Source: a virus
Reading direction: 5' to 3' (one strand)
Virus record (IMG/VR): IMGVR_UViG_3300049491_000829
Location: 1 to 64,000 of that record
Length of the DNA: 64,000 nt
Of this stretch, positions 7,622 to 17,112 are shown one piece after another. A model generated the notes under the pieces. The model was not told the DNA's origin and made no database searches. It saw only the letters and a program-made list of their open reading frames with translations. Within the stretch, counting starts at the first letter, position 1; the number at the start of each line of letters is the position of its first letter. Position numbers and translations under genes: made by a program.

Positions 7622-8635
7622 CTACACGGGCAGAACTGTTGCTCGATTGCTATTTCTCAACGGTGGTCTTCCTGTCTCCATGCATCTATACATGTGGTCA
7701 AATGCTGGAGAAATGACAAGCGGGTCAGTTGGCTTTTTAATATTGCTGTTGTCAGTAAAATAGCCATGTCCAAGCTTGTCAAATAGCATACTGAATTCTG
7801 AGCAATCTAAGTCATATACGTTCTTTGGAGTTTGACTTAGATTCTCAGTGCCAGTGTGCCCTAGCCTTCTGCCTGCTATGTCGCGATCGCCTGGGGCGTT
7901 TCTACCAACGTTGATAACTTTAGACCCCCTGAGAGCTAAATCATCCATTGCTGAATAAACACAACAGTTTCTAGTTGAATAAGGTATCAATTCCCCTTCT
8001 TGTCCGCGTTCTAGTATTTGATTTGGTAAGTCAGCAGCAACTAAGAAAATATTGCGGAAAATCATTGGTAATTGCGGTATGTTGTAATGTTTTTTTAAAT
8101 CTAAGTAAGCTTGGCGCAAAACACGATTACCCATTGAATGGGCGAGTAAATTTAGTCGCACTGTACAAGGCTCGTAACCCTGCATCGTAGTTTCTGGGCG
8201 AGTTTGCCAGTCTAGAAACATCATTAACAAGCGAGCAAATGCGACACCTGATGAGTCAGAAGTCACTTGATCTGTAATGTATCTTTCTCCCATGTTTACG
8301 GGAGAAACTTCACTCGCCCAGATAATAGGAATAACCCCGTATGCTCCTGACTTCCTGCTATCTAATAATGATTGAAGTCGTTTAGCACCATTGATTGCAG
8401 CTTCAGGAGCAACGTTAAAGCCATGTATGTAAAACAATAATTGCTGATATCCAGAGATTCGCAAGTTGTTAAATACTGCATCGCTACCTACTTCGTCCAT
8501 TGCAGTTGTCGTATCGCTGCGATCGCAGAAGTGCAACGATTGTTGAGCAGTCGAATTGTTCAAGTCAAATTCAACTGCTCTAGGTAAAGTCCCAGACTTA
8601 CCTTGTTTCATGACTCGATTTGTAATAATTAGCAT
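7622..8635 (-). CDS. Alpha/beta hydrolase, DUF900-like
   Basis: 337 residues. LLFYIHGFNV (about 67-75) supplies the oxyanion-hole HGF motif and LLAHSMGNRV (163-172) the nucleophile elbow with Ser167; a C-terminal LGHGYF is a plausible catalytic His. These are the marks of the DUF900/serine esterase group of alpha/beta hydrolases. No signal peptide, so it should act in the cytoplasm. It lies between the methyltransferase and the fibre genes in the same direction. Substrate unknown; lipase, esterase or a defence-related role are all possible. Confidence 0.75.
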   Translation of the reverse strand: MLIITNRVMKQGKSGTLPRAVEFDLNNSTAQQSLHFCDRSDTTTAMDEVGSDAVFNNLRISGYQQLLFYIHGFNVAPEAAINGAKRLQSLLDSRKSGAYGVIPIIWASEVSPVNMGERYITDQVTSDSSGVAFARLLMMFLDWQTRPETTMQGYEPCTVRLNLLAHSMGNRVLRQAYLDLKKHYNIPQLPMIFRNIFLVAADLPNQILERGQEGELIPYSTRNCCVYSAMDDLALRGSKVINVGRNAPGDRDIAGRRLGHTGTENLSQTPKNVYDLDCSEFSMLFDKLGHGYFTDNSNIKKPTDPLVISPAFDHMYRCMETGRPPLRNSNRATVLPV

Positions 8636-8677
8636 TGCACTTCACGTAGGTTGTTACTAGTAGGATTGTACCATTGC

Positions 8678-9565
8678 TTAAGCAGGTAATCTCCAAACTT
8701 GAACAGCAGTATAGTTTTCACGAACGCGAGACTGAATCCCGCGAGTTAAATAGACTTGAATCGTAGCTGTTTGTCCTTGTGTCATTTGCAACGGCTCAGG
8801 ATTAGAGCCATTTAAAGTTATATCTCCGTATGCACTGTCCGCTTGCTGGATAATTGCAATTTCTTGACTGTTTGAAAAGAGGGATAATTTAACAGCAAGA
8901 GCGCTGCTACTGGGCGCTAACGTGTCAACTCTTGCGGAGACATCAAAAAGATATTGTCCTGTAACTGGTGCTGTAAATACACCTGATGTTGCAAATCCTT
9001 CGCCTTTTAAGGATTCAAATGGTACGACATAATAAGCGGTATTTCCTGGAATAGCGTAAAGCGCAGTTTTTCTTGCAACTGCGACAGAGACACGCGATCG
9101 CGAGTTTGCATAATCGATAGTTGCGTAATTATCTATGTTGATGGCTGCTGGACGCACCTCGAATAGTGGGTAATTCTGAACGGAAATAATAGCGTTATTC
9201 GCGCTGACAACTCTAGCAATTTCAAGTCCTATTGTCGGGCGATTTGCTGAGACAACAATTGTCCCTAAATCGCTAATCCAAATGATACTTGTCGCGTTAT
9301 TGGGGACTGTAATTGTACTTGCTGCGATCGCAACGACAAGTACGCCAATTTTAACGGAACCAGCAGCAACACTTAAATTTAGACCAGCAACGGGCTTAAC
9401 TTGAAAAGCAGTAGACAACTGACTTTTTAAATCTGCGACTTGCTGATTTGCTAACGCAAGCGCTTCGTCCAAGCTGGCAATTTTTTGAGCAACTGCATTA
9501 ATCCATGCCGCGCGAAGATAGTCAGTATCTTGAGCTACTTGTCCGAGATTGATAATATCTGCCAT
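8678..9565 (-). CDS. Tail fibre protein with C1q-like head domain
   Basis: 295 residues. The N-terminus has a short coiled coil (ASLDEALALANQQVADLKSQL, near residues 31-50), the middle is beta-rich, and the C-terminal part has the jelly-roll signature GVFTAPVTGQYLFDVSARV, as in C1q/TNF-like trimer heads on phage fibres. Contiguous with the next fibre gene (stop and start adjoin). It likely contributes to host-surface binding. Confidence 0.65.
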   Translation of the reverse strand: MADIINLGQVAQDTDYLRAAWINAVAQKIASLDEALALANQQVADLKSQLSTAFQVKPVAGLNLSVAAGSVKIGVLVVAIAASTITVPNNATSIIWISDLGTIVVSANRPTIGLEIARVVSANNAIISVQNYPLFEVRPAAINIDNYATIDYANSRSRVSVAVARKTALYAIPGNTAYYVVPFESLKGEGFATSGVFTAPVTGQYLFDVSARVDTLAPSSSALAVKLSLFSNSQEIAIIQQADSAYGDITLNGSNPEPLQMTQGQTATIQVYLTRGIQSRVRENYTAVQVWRLPA

Positions 9566-11044
9566 TTACGCGACTCTCCAGATAATTAAATTGTTTTGAG
9601 AACCCCCGATAATTTCGCTTGGGTCACTATAAGCAGTCGCCCCGTTTGAGTAATAAATGTTTGCGCGAACCTCAATTTGAGTTGCAGCGCTTAACGAACT
9701 CAAATAGACTAGCCCATTACCTTGGAATAATGACGAGACAGTATAAGGCAATCGCTTCTCAGTACGGAAAAATCCTTCAAGTTCGCCTACTGACAATGAA
9801 GATAAATAAGCTCTAGCACCTGATTTTGTTGGCTCTGTTGCTGAATTTGGTTGCAATTGCAGATTTAAATTCACGTAAAAAAGATAATTCCCAGCAGTTG
9901 GTACTGTAAAAATACCACCTGACATATTTGCACTACCAAGCAACGTAGAATCCCAAGCCACGCGAACATTGCCTGATGATGAGCCATTGTTACATACGAT
10001 TTGGTCACTAGTTCTTCTTGTCCAGACAATTGGGCGAGGCAATAGCCCGACACCTAGCGCTGCGATCGCGTCTTCTACATATTGAGCGGTAGATATTTCA
10101 GTAGCTTTTTCAGCAGTCGCGACAGGGAAGCTTAAAGCAGCCCTTTTTGATGTTCCAGTCATCACAGCATTGTTTCTAGGGAGTCCGGCTACAATTGTTA
10201 GATATCCGCTCAAATCCGGAGGCTGCACAGATGCGATCGCATCTCTAACATCTCCTCTTGCTGCTGCTTCTGCGCTGCCTTGCCATGTTATTGGGGAGAA
10301 TCCAACTATTTGCGCTCCTGTCCCTCCGACTGCACCTTTGCTTGCTATCTGGAACCAGTTTGCATTATTTGTTGCTGGTGGTGTTTGTCCTGTTAGCGAT
10401 GCAGAATTTACCCAGACGTAAGAATTGCCATTGTAATTGATTAAATCCCCATATACGTAAGCTGTAGCTGCGCTATAAGCTCCTTTTGGTGTGAACTTAG
10501 AACTAATCCGATCGCGGTAAACTGCAATTGTAGTCAGCAGTTCCGCGATACGATAAAGACTGATATTTAAATAGGGTTGTTCTGCGGGAATCCCGACTAG
10601 AGCAGAAAAATCAATACTTGCAACGTCGGGTACGACAGCATGAATTTTTGCAGATGCGATCGCAAGATTTTCTGTTCTATCAACTTTGTCAAGCCGTTGC
10701 GAATTGGCGACGTGGACGCTACCCGTGTACCAAAGTCCATCAGTTGCCCATAAATGAGTTGCGCCTTTGTACTCAATACCATCTAAAAAGTAAAAAGTAG
10801 AAGTTGTAACTGTTCTAAACTGCTCAAAATACCAAGTAATCCCCTCTGTCGTTACGTTAGGGGTTCCCGCTAGATTCTGAGACTGAGGTACGTTGATTGT
10901 AAATGAACCATTGGCGATCGCTGCCTCAATAGGTAGCATCACTAATGTTTTTGGATTTGTTGAATTGTCAATAAAAATATGGTCAGGAGTTGCCCTGATG
11001 ATTCCGTTGACGCTTCCGTTAATTTTGCCTGTGATTGTAGTCAT
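9566..11044 (-). CDS. Tail fibre protein with carbohydrate-binding and C1q-like domains
   Basis: 492 residues. The N-terminus (TITGKINGSVNGIIRATP) resembles fibre attachment domains. Near residues 190-235 lies a CBM5/12-like module (GAYSAATAYVYGDLINYNG, then WVNSASLTGQTPP), a known sugar-binding unit of phage fibres. The C-terminus repeats the jelly-roll pattern IFTVPTAGNYLFYVNL seen in the neighbouring protein. Probably a receptor-binding fibre recognising a surface glycan; the glycan is unknown. Confidence 0.7.
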   Translation of the reverse strand: MTTITGKINGSVNGIIRATPDHIFIDNSTNPKTLVMLPIEAAIANGSFTINVPQSQNLAGTPNVTTEGITWYFEQFRTVTTSTFYFLDGIEYKGATHLWATDGLWYTGSVHVANSQRLDKVDRTENLAIASAKIHAVVPDVASIDFSALVGIPAEQPYLNISLYRIAELLTTIAVYRDRISSKFTPKGAYSAATAYVYGDLINYNGNSYVWVNSASLTGQTPPATNNANWFQIASKGAVGGTGAQIVGFSPITWQGSAEAAARGDVRDAIASVQPPDLSGYLTIVAGLPRNNAVMTGTSKRAALSFPVATAEKATEISTAQYVEDAIAALGVGLLPRPIVWTRRTSDQIVCNNGSSSGNVRVAWDSTLLGSANMSGGIFTVPTAGNYLFYVNLNLQLQPNSATEPTKSGARAYLSSLSVGELEGFFRTEKRLPYTVSSLFQGNGLVYLSSLSAATQIEVRANIYYSNGATAYSDPSEIIGGSQNNLIIWRVA

Positions 11045-11061
11045 TGTTTTGTAAATTTTTT

Positions 11062-11085
11062 ACTTAGGGAAACTTTTCCCTAAGT
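11062..11085. repeat. Dispersed palindrome, copy 5
   Basis: Centre CT; its last base is the third base of the stop codon (TGA, 11085-11087) of the minus-strand gene that follows. Confidence 0.88.
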
Positions 11086-12020
11086 CAAGGGCGAGCAAAG
11101 CGAAGAAATAATGATATCTGAGCTTGAATAGATGTTGCAGTAGCTCCGTTCTTGGTTGCTTCAAGTCTAAGAAACCAAGAATTACCAGGCAAGAAGATAC
11201 TAGGATTTTGGGTTATTCTTCTATACGTGATTCCTGTAGCTGGTATATTTTGCGTGTTTTCTGGAAAGCTGTACTCTGTTCCTGAAAACGTCCCAGTACC
11301 TAGATAATGTCTGAGTTTAAAGCTGTAGAAGTTAGTGGAATCATGCGCGATCGCGCCTGTGAGAGTGTTTGAAAGTATCCCAAAAGCATGTTCGATTTTA
11401 ATGCGATTCCCTGTGTTATTGAAAAATGGAACAGCTTTGTTTACGCCAGAGCTTGAGCTAAAACTCGACAGAAAATCAAAAAGGATTGTATTGCTTAACC
11501 ATAGTTGATTTGCTGCGTCCCATCTCCAAGGCTGGGGATAGATTGCCCCTGGTTCAAACCAAATAAATCCATTATCAGGATTAACAGGCGCAGAAGCATC
11601 ATAAGCGATCGCACCTTTAATAATTTCTGCAACTTTCCCTTTACTATTAATTGAAATTTTTGCAGGATTTTCAAAAATTCCAGGTTCGACAATATCTTCA
11701 TTTCCTGGGAAAACAATCAAGGGTCGTTCAATCCCCGTGTAATCGTCTTCATCTGGTAAAAATGGAAAAGCTTCTCGCAGGATTTCAACGTAGTCAAGAA
11801 GCTCGGAAAGCTTTAATTCCCTTCCATTCGCTTCAACAAACTTCATCCCATGAATCAAATCAAAGATTAGCTTTGCACCAACTGCGGCGATCGCAAGGTA
11901 TTCGACTGCTGCATCTTCATTTGTTTCAAGTTCGATAAATCTGTAAAAGGCATTCTCCAAATCAATTTGTTTTTCTGTTGCGACGCTTGCATTGACAAGG
12001 GAATTAATTAGATTTTTCAT
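11085..12020 (-). CDS. Baseplate-proximal fibre/structural protein
   Basis: About 311 residues from the start MKNLINSLV at 12020. A longer start at 12107 would run through the small upstream gene, so the short start was chosen; it gives a 17-base overlap with that gene, consistent with translational coupling. The N-terminal half is helical (EYLAIAAVGAKLIFDL), the C-terminal half beta-rich with aromatic segments (FIWFEPGAIYPQPWRWD). Lies directly downstream of baseplate J, where fibre-linking proteins usually are. Family not recognised. Confidence 0.55.
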   Translation of the reverse strand: MKNLINSLVNASVATEKQIDLENAFYRFIELETNEDAAVEYLAIAAVGAKLIFDLIHGMKFVEANGRELKLSELLDYVEILREAFPFLPDEDDYTGIERPLIVFPGNEDIVEPGIFENPAKISINSKGKVAEIIKGAIAYDASAPVNPDNGFIWFEPGAIYPQPWRWDAANQLWLSNTILFDFLSSFSSSSGVNKAVPFFNNTGNRIKIEHAFGILSNTLTGAIAHDSTNFYSFKLRHYLGTGTFSGTEYSFPENTQNIPATGITYRRITQNPSIFLPGNSWFLRLEATKNGATATSIQAQISLFLRFARP

Positions 12021-12198
12021 TTTTAACAACAGGTGCTTTTTTAAATATTGACTCCCCCGTTTGAAACAACAAGTATCTATTAGCAGCTTTGACATCATGT
12101 TGAGCAATACTTAAGCATTGCTTTTTAATCCCAGAATGCTTAGAAGCAAGATGTACTAATAGTTTTTCAATTTCCGATTGAGTCGCTGGTCTACACAT
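12004..12198 (-). CDS. Small hypothetical phage protein
   Basis: 64 residues (MCRPATQSEIEKLLVHLASKHS at the start; charged C-terminus). Begins 4 bases after the J gene ends and overlaps the next gene, so it fits the operon. The helical pattern and size would suit a small adaptor or chaperone, but nothing identifies it. Confidence 0.5.
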   Translation of the reverse strand: MCRPATQSEIEKLLVHLASKHSGIKKQCLSIAQHDVKAANRYLLFQTGESIFKKAPVVKNEKSN

Positions 12199-12202
12199 AT
12201 CT

Positions 12203-13333
12203 TTAGTAGTTGTAAGTTATTTGTCCAATACTGCGATCGCTGAATGTCAAAGTAATCGTAAGCGTGTCAAGTTTGCCAACTGTCCAAAGATTGGGCATAG
12301 TCGCAGGCATAGCAAACTGATTCAACTCAATATTGATAATTCCTGGAAGGACACCAGGGATTGACTGTATTCTTGCTTCAATTGCTTTGTTGTATATTGA
12401 ATCCCCAGGCGGTAAATTACCAGGCTTTAAGTAATTTCTGATGTTCTCTGCGATCGCGCTTGCAATTGATTCAGGGAGTACAGATGTATTAACTCCGACA
12501 ACGACATTGACGTTGACAACAAAATTCTGAATTGACCAGACGTTGATTGTTGCCATTGCAGAAACAGAATTAAGCTCGTTTGTCAGCGCAGATATTTGAG
12601 CATTGCTAAGTGTTGAGCCATCTGCGTTAAGTCCGAATACGCCTACGTAGCCATTTGCAAATGTTGCTTGATCAGCCTTCATTCGTCCAAGCGCGATCGC
12701 TGTCGATCCAATTCCTAAAAAGTTTATTGTTGCTCGGACAAAATCATCTTCACTAATTAGAGTATCTCGACTTCGCAACAATCCGTAAACTCTCTGTTGG
12801 AAATCTGCGTCTGATTCTTCGTTTCGTCCTCCTGTTACTGCATCAGTCAAAGTTATTGTTCCTAGCTTTCGCAAACTGGGGAATGACACTGCTGTTGCAG
12901 ACGAGGCATTCCCGCGATCGCCTTCTACTGTGCAAATGATGTTGACTTCTGCATAGTCCGTATAAGATGAGATCGCAAGGGGTTCAACAGTTTCATAAAT
13001 CAATCCGTTGATTGAAATATTGAATCCCTCTGGCAATACGAAGGATTCTCCATATAATCCATCCAGCCTTACTCCTATTCTGCCTATTGCTTTTGCACCT
13101 GTTTGCTTTTCCAATCCAAATAAAGCAATTCTGTTTTTTTCCAGAGTCGTAGCTAATCCGTTGACTGCGGACAAAACAGTCTCGCCTTGTTTTGCTGTTG
13201 CTTCCAAAATTGCAACAACTGGAGATGCAGGAGAAAAATCATTTAATCTACCTGCGCTAACTGCGATCGCTCTTTCTTTGCCAATGTTTAATAAATCCTG
13301 AACTGTCTTTTTATCAATAGCTGGTGTGTCCAT
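12203..13333 (-). CDS. Baseplate assembly protein J-like
   Basis: 376 residues. The hallmark GGRNEESDADFQQRV (about 166-180) and the LRSRDTLISEDDFVRAT stretch after it identify the baseplate_J family (P2 gpJ, T4 gp6-like), which builds the baseplate wedge of contractile tails. The N-terminus (DLLNIGKERAI) and the C-terminal beta region also fit. Length is near that of typical J proteins. Lies between the hub gene and the fibre genes. Confidence 0.9.
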   Translation of the reverse strand: MDTPAIDKKTVQDLLNIGKERAIAVSAGRLNDFSPASPVVAILEATAKQGETVLSAVNGLATTLEKNRIALFGLEKQTGAKAIGRIGVRLDGLYGESFVLPEGFNISINGLIYETVEPLAISSYTDYAEVNIICTVEGDRGNASSATAVSFPSLRKLGTITLTDAVTGGRNEESDADFQQRVYGLLRSRDTLISEDDFVRATINFLGIGSTAIALGRMKADQATFANGYVGVFGLNADGSTLSNAQISALTNELNSVSAMATINVWSIQNFVVNVNVVVGVNTSVLPESIASAIAENIRNYLKPGNLPPGDSIYNKAIEARIQSIPGVLPGIINIELNQFAMPATMPNLWTVGKLDTLTITLTFSDRSIGQITYNY

Positions 13334-13347
13334 TTCCTCTCACTTTG

Positions 13348-13371
13348 ACTTAGGGAAACTTTTCCCTAAGT
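13348..13371. repeat. Dispersed palindrome, copy 6
   Basis: Centre CT; between hub gene end (13377) and baseplate J start (13333). Confidence 0.88.
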
Positions 13372-13376
13372 GCTTT

Positions 13377-15665
13377 TTAAGTTGGTTGTTTACCTGCGAT
13401 CGCCCAATACACAAACCCTGCTTGGGGTGGAATCGCTGTCCTGTCGAGCTTTCGTTGAGCAAAATGTAAATGCGGTCCCGTTGACGCTCCTGTATTCCCA
13501 GAGCGAGCAATAACATCTCCTGCTTTTGCTTTCCCTGAGAATCCAGAGGATAAATGCATATATTGCCAAATAAAACCCCCGTAGGTAAATTCTACTATGT
13601 TCCCGCCTGCCCCGGAGTTTGGGACGTATTTTACATCGACTGTTTCGCCTGGTTTGACGATTGGATAAAGTGGAGTACCGACAGGCATTGGTACATCTGT
13701 ACCTTGGTGATTTGTTGAACCAATGCCACCGGGAGAGGCGCGGGGTCCAAAAGGAGAGGAAACTGTATAGCCTGCTATTTTGTCGCCCCGTTTAGGTGAC
13801 GCTTGGAGGTTCGCGGGTACAAATAAAGTAGAACCAACGGAGGGAGCGCTACCAGTTGCGGCAGGTGTTGCTACTTGTTTTGCTTTGATTTTGACTGGTA
13901 AATAAAGATTGATGCTTGTCGCGATCGCATTGTCGTTATAGCTGTGGGAGACTTCGCTGATTCTGTAAGCTTGCGCGATCGCGTTTCCTAGATTTACGTC
14001 ATCATCTAGTTTCAGTATTTGTCCGGGTTGTGCGAGTAATATCTCAGGCATCATCATAGTGTTGATGCTGATTGAGGATTCAAATCCTTTTCCGATTTCA
14101 TCGCCTGGTTTTAACTTTAAATCTAAAATACCAGATGGATTAGTCGGAGTTGGAACAACAAAAGGAGGCTTAATTGAGTCTGGAGATTTACTTGCAAGCA
14201 CTCGATCGGAAGAAGCGCGATCGCCCCATGTTGCGCCGGGTCTTAGTGCGATCGCTTTTACAATAATTGTTTTGTCATCGGGTTTTAGCTCTTTGATATT
14301 GAGCTTGGTTGCTTCTCCACGAATAAATAATCCCTGGGATTTTGCAACTTTGAGCAAATACTCATAATCTGATTCAGATTGCAAACTACTTGCAATAATA
14401 TTATTTGCTGCGGGTCCGAATTCTCCCAAGTCGCCACCTGTTTTTTTGACAAACTCTTGCGCGATTTGACGCACAGTTGTATTTTGACGGATTTTGTAAA
14501 TTTTTGAGTTAGCTGATAATTTTGCACTTTTCGCAATCGCGTAAGTAATTTGCTTTCCCATTATCCGCGTAGTGTTTGGGTAATCGTTACTGCCTCTGAC
14601 ATCAGTAAGCAAAAATTGGTAAGTCCCACTTTCGGAAGCTTTGTCATAGAATCCAAGTTCAATATTAATTATTATCCCCTCCTTCACATCAACAGTAGGC
14701 GCGATCGCTGTGGGAGTAGTAGCAGGGGCAATTGTTGGAGTAGTGGTTGGAGTAGCAGTTGTGGGAGTAGCAGGACTTGTCGCAGAAGTTGCTGCTGGGG
14801 TTTTTGATGCGCTTTGAATAAACTTTTGAATGTTTGCAAGAAAAGTAGTACGTTTGCCCCCTGGTGTTCCTTGTCCGTATGGATTGCCTTGAATTGATGC
14901 CCATTCGTATCTAGCGCCTAGTCCTTTGCCTTTACCGTCGATTGCAGCTTCAAAGCGTCCGGCAATTACATCATCAAGTATTTGTCGATAAATCATTCGT
15001 CCGACTGCAAGTATCTCTTGTGAAACTGGCTTAAAGTCAACTAGTCCTAATTTCCGATATCCATAAGCATCATCTTCCCAGACAAAATCCATCGTTTGGT
15101 AACGTCCAGTTGCACTGCTTGTAAATCTTCCTGATGAGATTCTGCGCTTGGGATGGGAGCTTAACGAGCAAGGGCTAAACGTTTCTTTGCCTCCTGTATC
15201 ACCAAATAAATATCCGTATCCTCCTTTTGCTTCTGCGTCTTCGCCTAGTTCCGCGATCGCAATTGCTTTTAAAAAAGCTTGGACGTTTACACTTTTTAAA
15301 GCTTCCAAGCATCTTTTACCAGTAGAAGTTAGCTTTGATAAATCGGAACCGCAGCCAAAGCGTTTTTCAATATTTTTTAAATAGTCAACGCCTAGCAATG
15401 TTGCACCTGATGCTGTGCTGGATGTTGCTTCAGACTGGGGATTTTCCAGTAAATTTGCAGGTATCATAATACCTCCTTTTGATTGGAATTCTGTAAGCAA
15501 TAAATTCAATACTTTTAATCCAGGGTCATAAAACGAGAAAGAGCAACTAGACGATCGCTCTTGTTCTGCAATGCTTACATTGCATTGCTGCAAATAACCA
15601 TCACCTGTTTCGTAGAAAAATTTATCAGCTATTTGAATTTTGCAAAAAGGCGATCGCAGAAACAT
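13377..15665 (-). CDS. Tail hub protein with GH104-like murein glycosidase and M23 endopeptidase domains
   Basis: 762 residues. Residues 1-75 look like the N-terminus of gpD/gp27-type hub proteins (FCKIQIADKFF, SCSFSFYDPG). An inserted domain at about 127-285 resembles the lambda R endolysin (GH104): IAIAELGED with candidate catalytic Glu139, then SSATGRYQTMDFVW, DFKPVSQE and WASIQGNPYGQ. A Pro/Thr linker (about 289-323) follows, then the hub resumes (TYAIAKSAKL, QNTTVRQIAQEFVKKTGG). The C-terminal 140 residues are an M23 metallopeptidase: His653 and Asp657 in NHQGTD, His704, and His732/His734 in GPHLHF. It should sit at the tail tip and open the peptidoglycan by cutting both glycan and peptide. 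The insertion of a glycosidase within the hub N-terminal region is unusual. Confidence 0.85.
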   Translation of the reverse strand: MFLRSPFCKIQIADKFFYETGDGYLQQCNVSIAEQERSSSCSFSFYDPGLKVLNLLLTEFQSKGGIMIPANLLENPQSEATSSTASGATLLGVDYLKNIEKRFGCGSDLSKLTSTGKRCLEALKSVNVQAFLKAIAIAELGEDAEAKGGYGYLFGDTGGKETFSPCSLSSHPKRRISSGRFTSSATGRYQTMDFVWEDDAYGYRKLGLVDFKPVSQEILAVGRMIYRQILDDVIAGRFEAAIDGKGKGLGARYEWASIQGNPYGQGTPGGKRTTFLANIQKFIQSASKTPAATSATSPATPTTATPTTTPTIAPATTPTAIAPTVDVKEGIIINIELGFYDKASESGTYQFLLTDVRGSNDYPNTTRIMGKQITYAIAKSAKLSANSKIYKIRQNTTVRQIAQEFVKKTGGDLGEFGPAANNIIASSLQSESDYEYLLKVAKSQGLFIRGEATKLNIKELKPDDKTIIVKAIALRPGATWGDRASSDRVLASKSPDSIKPPFVVPTPTNPSGILDLKLKPGDEIGKGFESSISINTMMMPEILLAQPGQILKLDDDVNLGNAIAQAYRISEVSHSYNDNAIATSINLYLPVKIKAKQVATPAATGSAPSVGSTLFVPANLQASPKRGDKIAGYTVSSPFGPRASPGGIGSTNHQGTDVPMPVGTPLYPIVKPGETVDVKYVPNSGAGGNIVEFTYGGFIWQYMHLSSGFSGKAKAGDVIARSGNTGASTGPHLHFAQRKLDRTAIPPQAGFVYWAIAGKQPT

Positions 15666-15724
15666 AAACTTTTCACACTCAAGTTTTTATATAATAAATC
15701 AAACACTTCAAGGTAAACACTGAA

Positions 15725-16588
15725 ATGGGCACAATTAGAGCAGCAAAAACAACATTAATCAAAGCAAAAAATGTTGCTGGCGATTTATTGGAAAAATCAC
15801 AATTACTAACAGTCAAAGAAGGACAAGTTTTAGCTGTTCAAAAAGTCACGGACGACAAAAATCAACATGCAAAAATAATGTTAGCTTCCCCCGCGATCGC
15901 AGATGACGGAACTAGTAGTTTACAAGAAGTCTACGGATACGAACCACATTGGATTATTCCTCCTGAGATGATGCCCAGAGAAATAAAGCTAGCTGCAAAA
16001 TATCGCAGTCAATTAGACAACTTCACAGGCGATCATGGAACCCCGTATAGACAATGTGCTTTGACTTCAAGAGCGATCGCACTAGACTGGGCGTTAAAAC
16101 GATTTGGACAAGAAGGTCTAGATGCTCGTGCAGCAAAAGAAGGATTCAGAGAAGGCGAAGGCTGGTACGGCAGAGTTCTCAAAGAATACGGCGACACGAC
16201 AATACACGAATTTCATACAAAAGCATTTAAAGAATTTGCTGTAGAATCTTACTTCACAATGACAGCTTCATTATCAGACTTGATTGAAGCGCTTGAATGT
16301 CAAATGTGTGTCCCTATCTCAGTTAGCTACAAATCAAGCGGTCACGTCATTTGTGTAGTTGGCTACAATCCAGAACAAAAGTTTTTCTGGATTCACGATC
16401 CTTATGGATGTCGAGCAGGCAGCGCTGACTACTATTCAGTCAGAGGAGGTAACGCAGGTGCATTTGATAAATACTCGTTGGACGTAATGCGCGACATCTG
16501 GGGCGATCGCGGCAACAAAGATTCGGGCTGGGCGCATTTTATCACTTCAGTTGCGAATCAACCAACAGGAGTAAAATCGGGAATGTAA
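15725..16588 (+). CDS. Papain-like (C39-type) cysteine peptidase, lysin candidate
   Basis: 287 residues. After an N-terminal beta-rich part (about 10-60) that could be an SH3-like binding domain, the papain-fold triad is readable: Gln110-Cys111 in YRQCALTS, His207 in SGHVICVVGY, and Asp225 in WIHDPYG. The family cleaves peptide bonds; in phages such proteins act as endolysins or tail-associated peptidases. It is alone on the plus strand between the hub and portal genes, with an AAGGT ribosome site upstream. Endolysin is favoured from position; a head maturation or protease role cannot be excluded. Confidence 0.6.
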   Translation: MGTIRAAKTTLIKAKNVAGDLLEKSQLLTVKEGQVLAVQKVTDDKNQHAKIMLASPAIADDGTSSLQEVYGYEPHWIIPPEMMPREIKLAAKYRSQLDNFTGDHGTPYRQCALTSRAIALDWALKRFGQEGLDARAAKEGFREGEGWYGRVLKEYGDTTIHEFHTKAFKEFAVESYFTMTASLSDLIEALECQMCVPISVSYKSSGHVICVVGYNPEQKFFWIHDPYGCRAGSADYYSVRGGNAGAFDKYSLDVMRDIWGDRGNKDSGWAHFITSVANQPTGVKSGM

Positions 16589-16596
16589 TTCAAACT

Positions 16597-16622
16597 CACT
16601 TAGGGAAAAGTTTCCCTAAGTG
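16597..16622. repeat. Dispersed palindrome, copy 7
   Basis: Perfect arms, centre AG; 8 bases after the lysin candidate. Confidence 0.9.
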
Positions 16623-16650
16623 AAAAATCAAAATAACTTGGAATTTTAAA

Positions 16651-17112
16651 ATGGTGACAAATCTTTTTCTAGAATTAGCTGTAATTGATTGGGAAAGCGA
16701 GGTTATTGACTACGAAGATTTGCAAAATATTACTTCCCAAATGTATCCAGGGCGATCGCATGAGGAGAGAGCAAAGCTGATTCGTTCTAGCTACGGACGT
16801 TTGTATAAAATCTGGCGTTTTTTGTACAAACTTTCTCCGAACATAAGTATTATTGAGTGCATACTGACAAAACTTGTTGGTAGAAGCATCACCGTGGGTC
16901 CCGTGACTATCTATGGTTGCAATGCAATGATGTGGTACTGGGAAATTTACGGTAGTTACAAAGGCGATCGCGGGTACTGGCTATTTCGTCCGCCATGCTT
17001 CAAAATCTTTGGACACAGGGGTTTCACTTTGGGTAGATTGTACTGGAGTCCAGACGGTACACCAGGGCATGGAAAAGCAAAAAATTTTTATGGGAAGGAG
17101 TCAGGGTATTGA
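16651..17112 (+). CDS. Hypothetical protein upstream of portal
   Basis: 153 residues, unknown family. Helical first half (about 35-75, LIRSSYGRLYKIWRF), then an aromatic, Gly-rich half (MMWYWEIYGSYKG, GRLYWSPDG). Its TGA overlaps the TTG start of the portal gene, so the two are translationally coupled. A head-assembly accessory role is an inference from position. Confidence 0.6.
   Translation: MVTNLFLELAVIDWESEVIDYEDLQNITSQMYPGRSHEERAKLIRSSYGRLYKIWRFLYKLSPNISIIECILTKLVGRSITVGPVTIYGCNAMMWYWEIYGSYKGDRGYWLFRPPCFKIFGHRGFTLGRLYWSPDGTPGHGKAKNFYGKESGY

Noticed and set aside
11085-12107. Longer start for the baseplate-proximal protein at 12107
   Set aside because: It would overlap most of the small gene at 12004-12198; the start at 12020 gives a normal coupled overlap.
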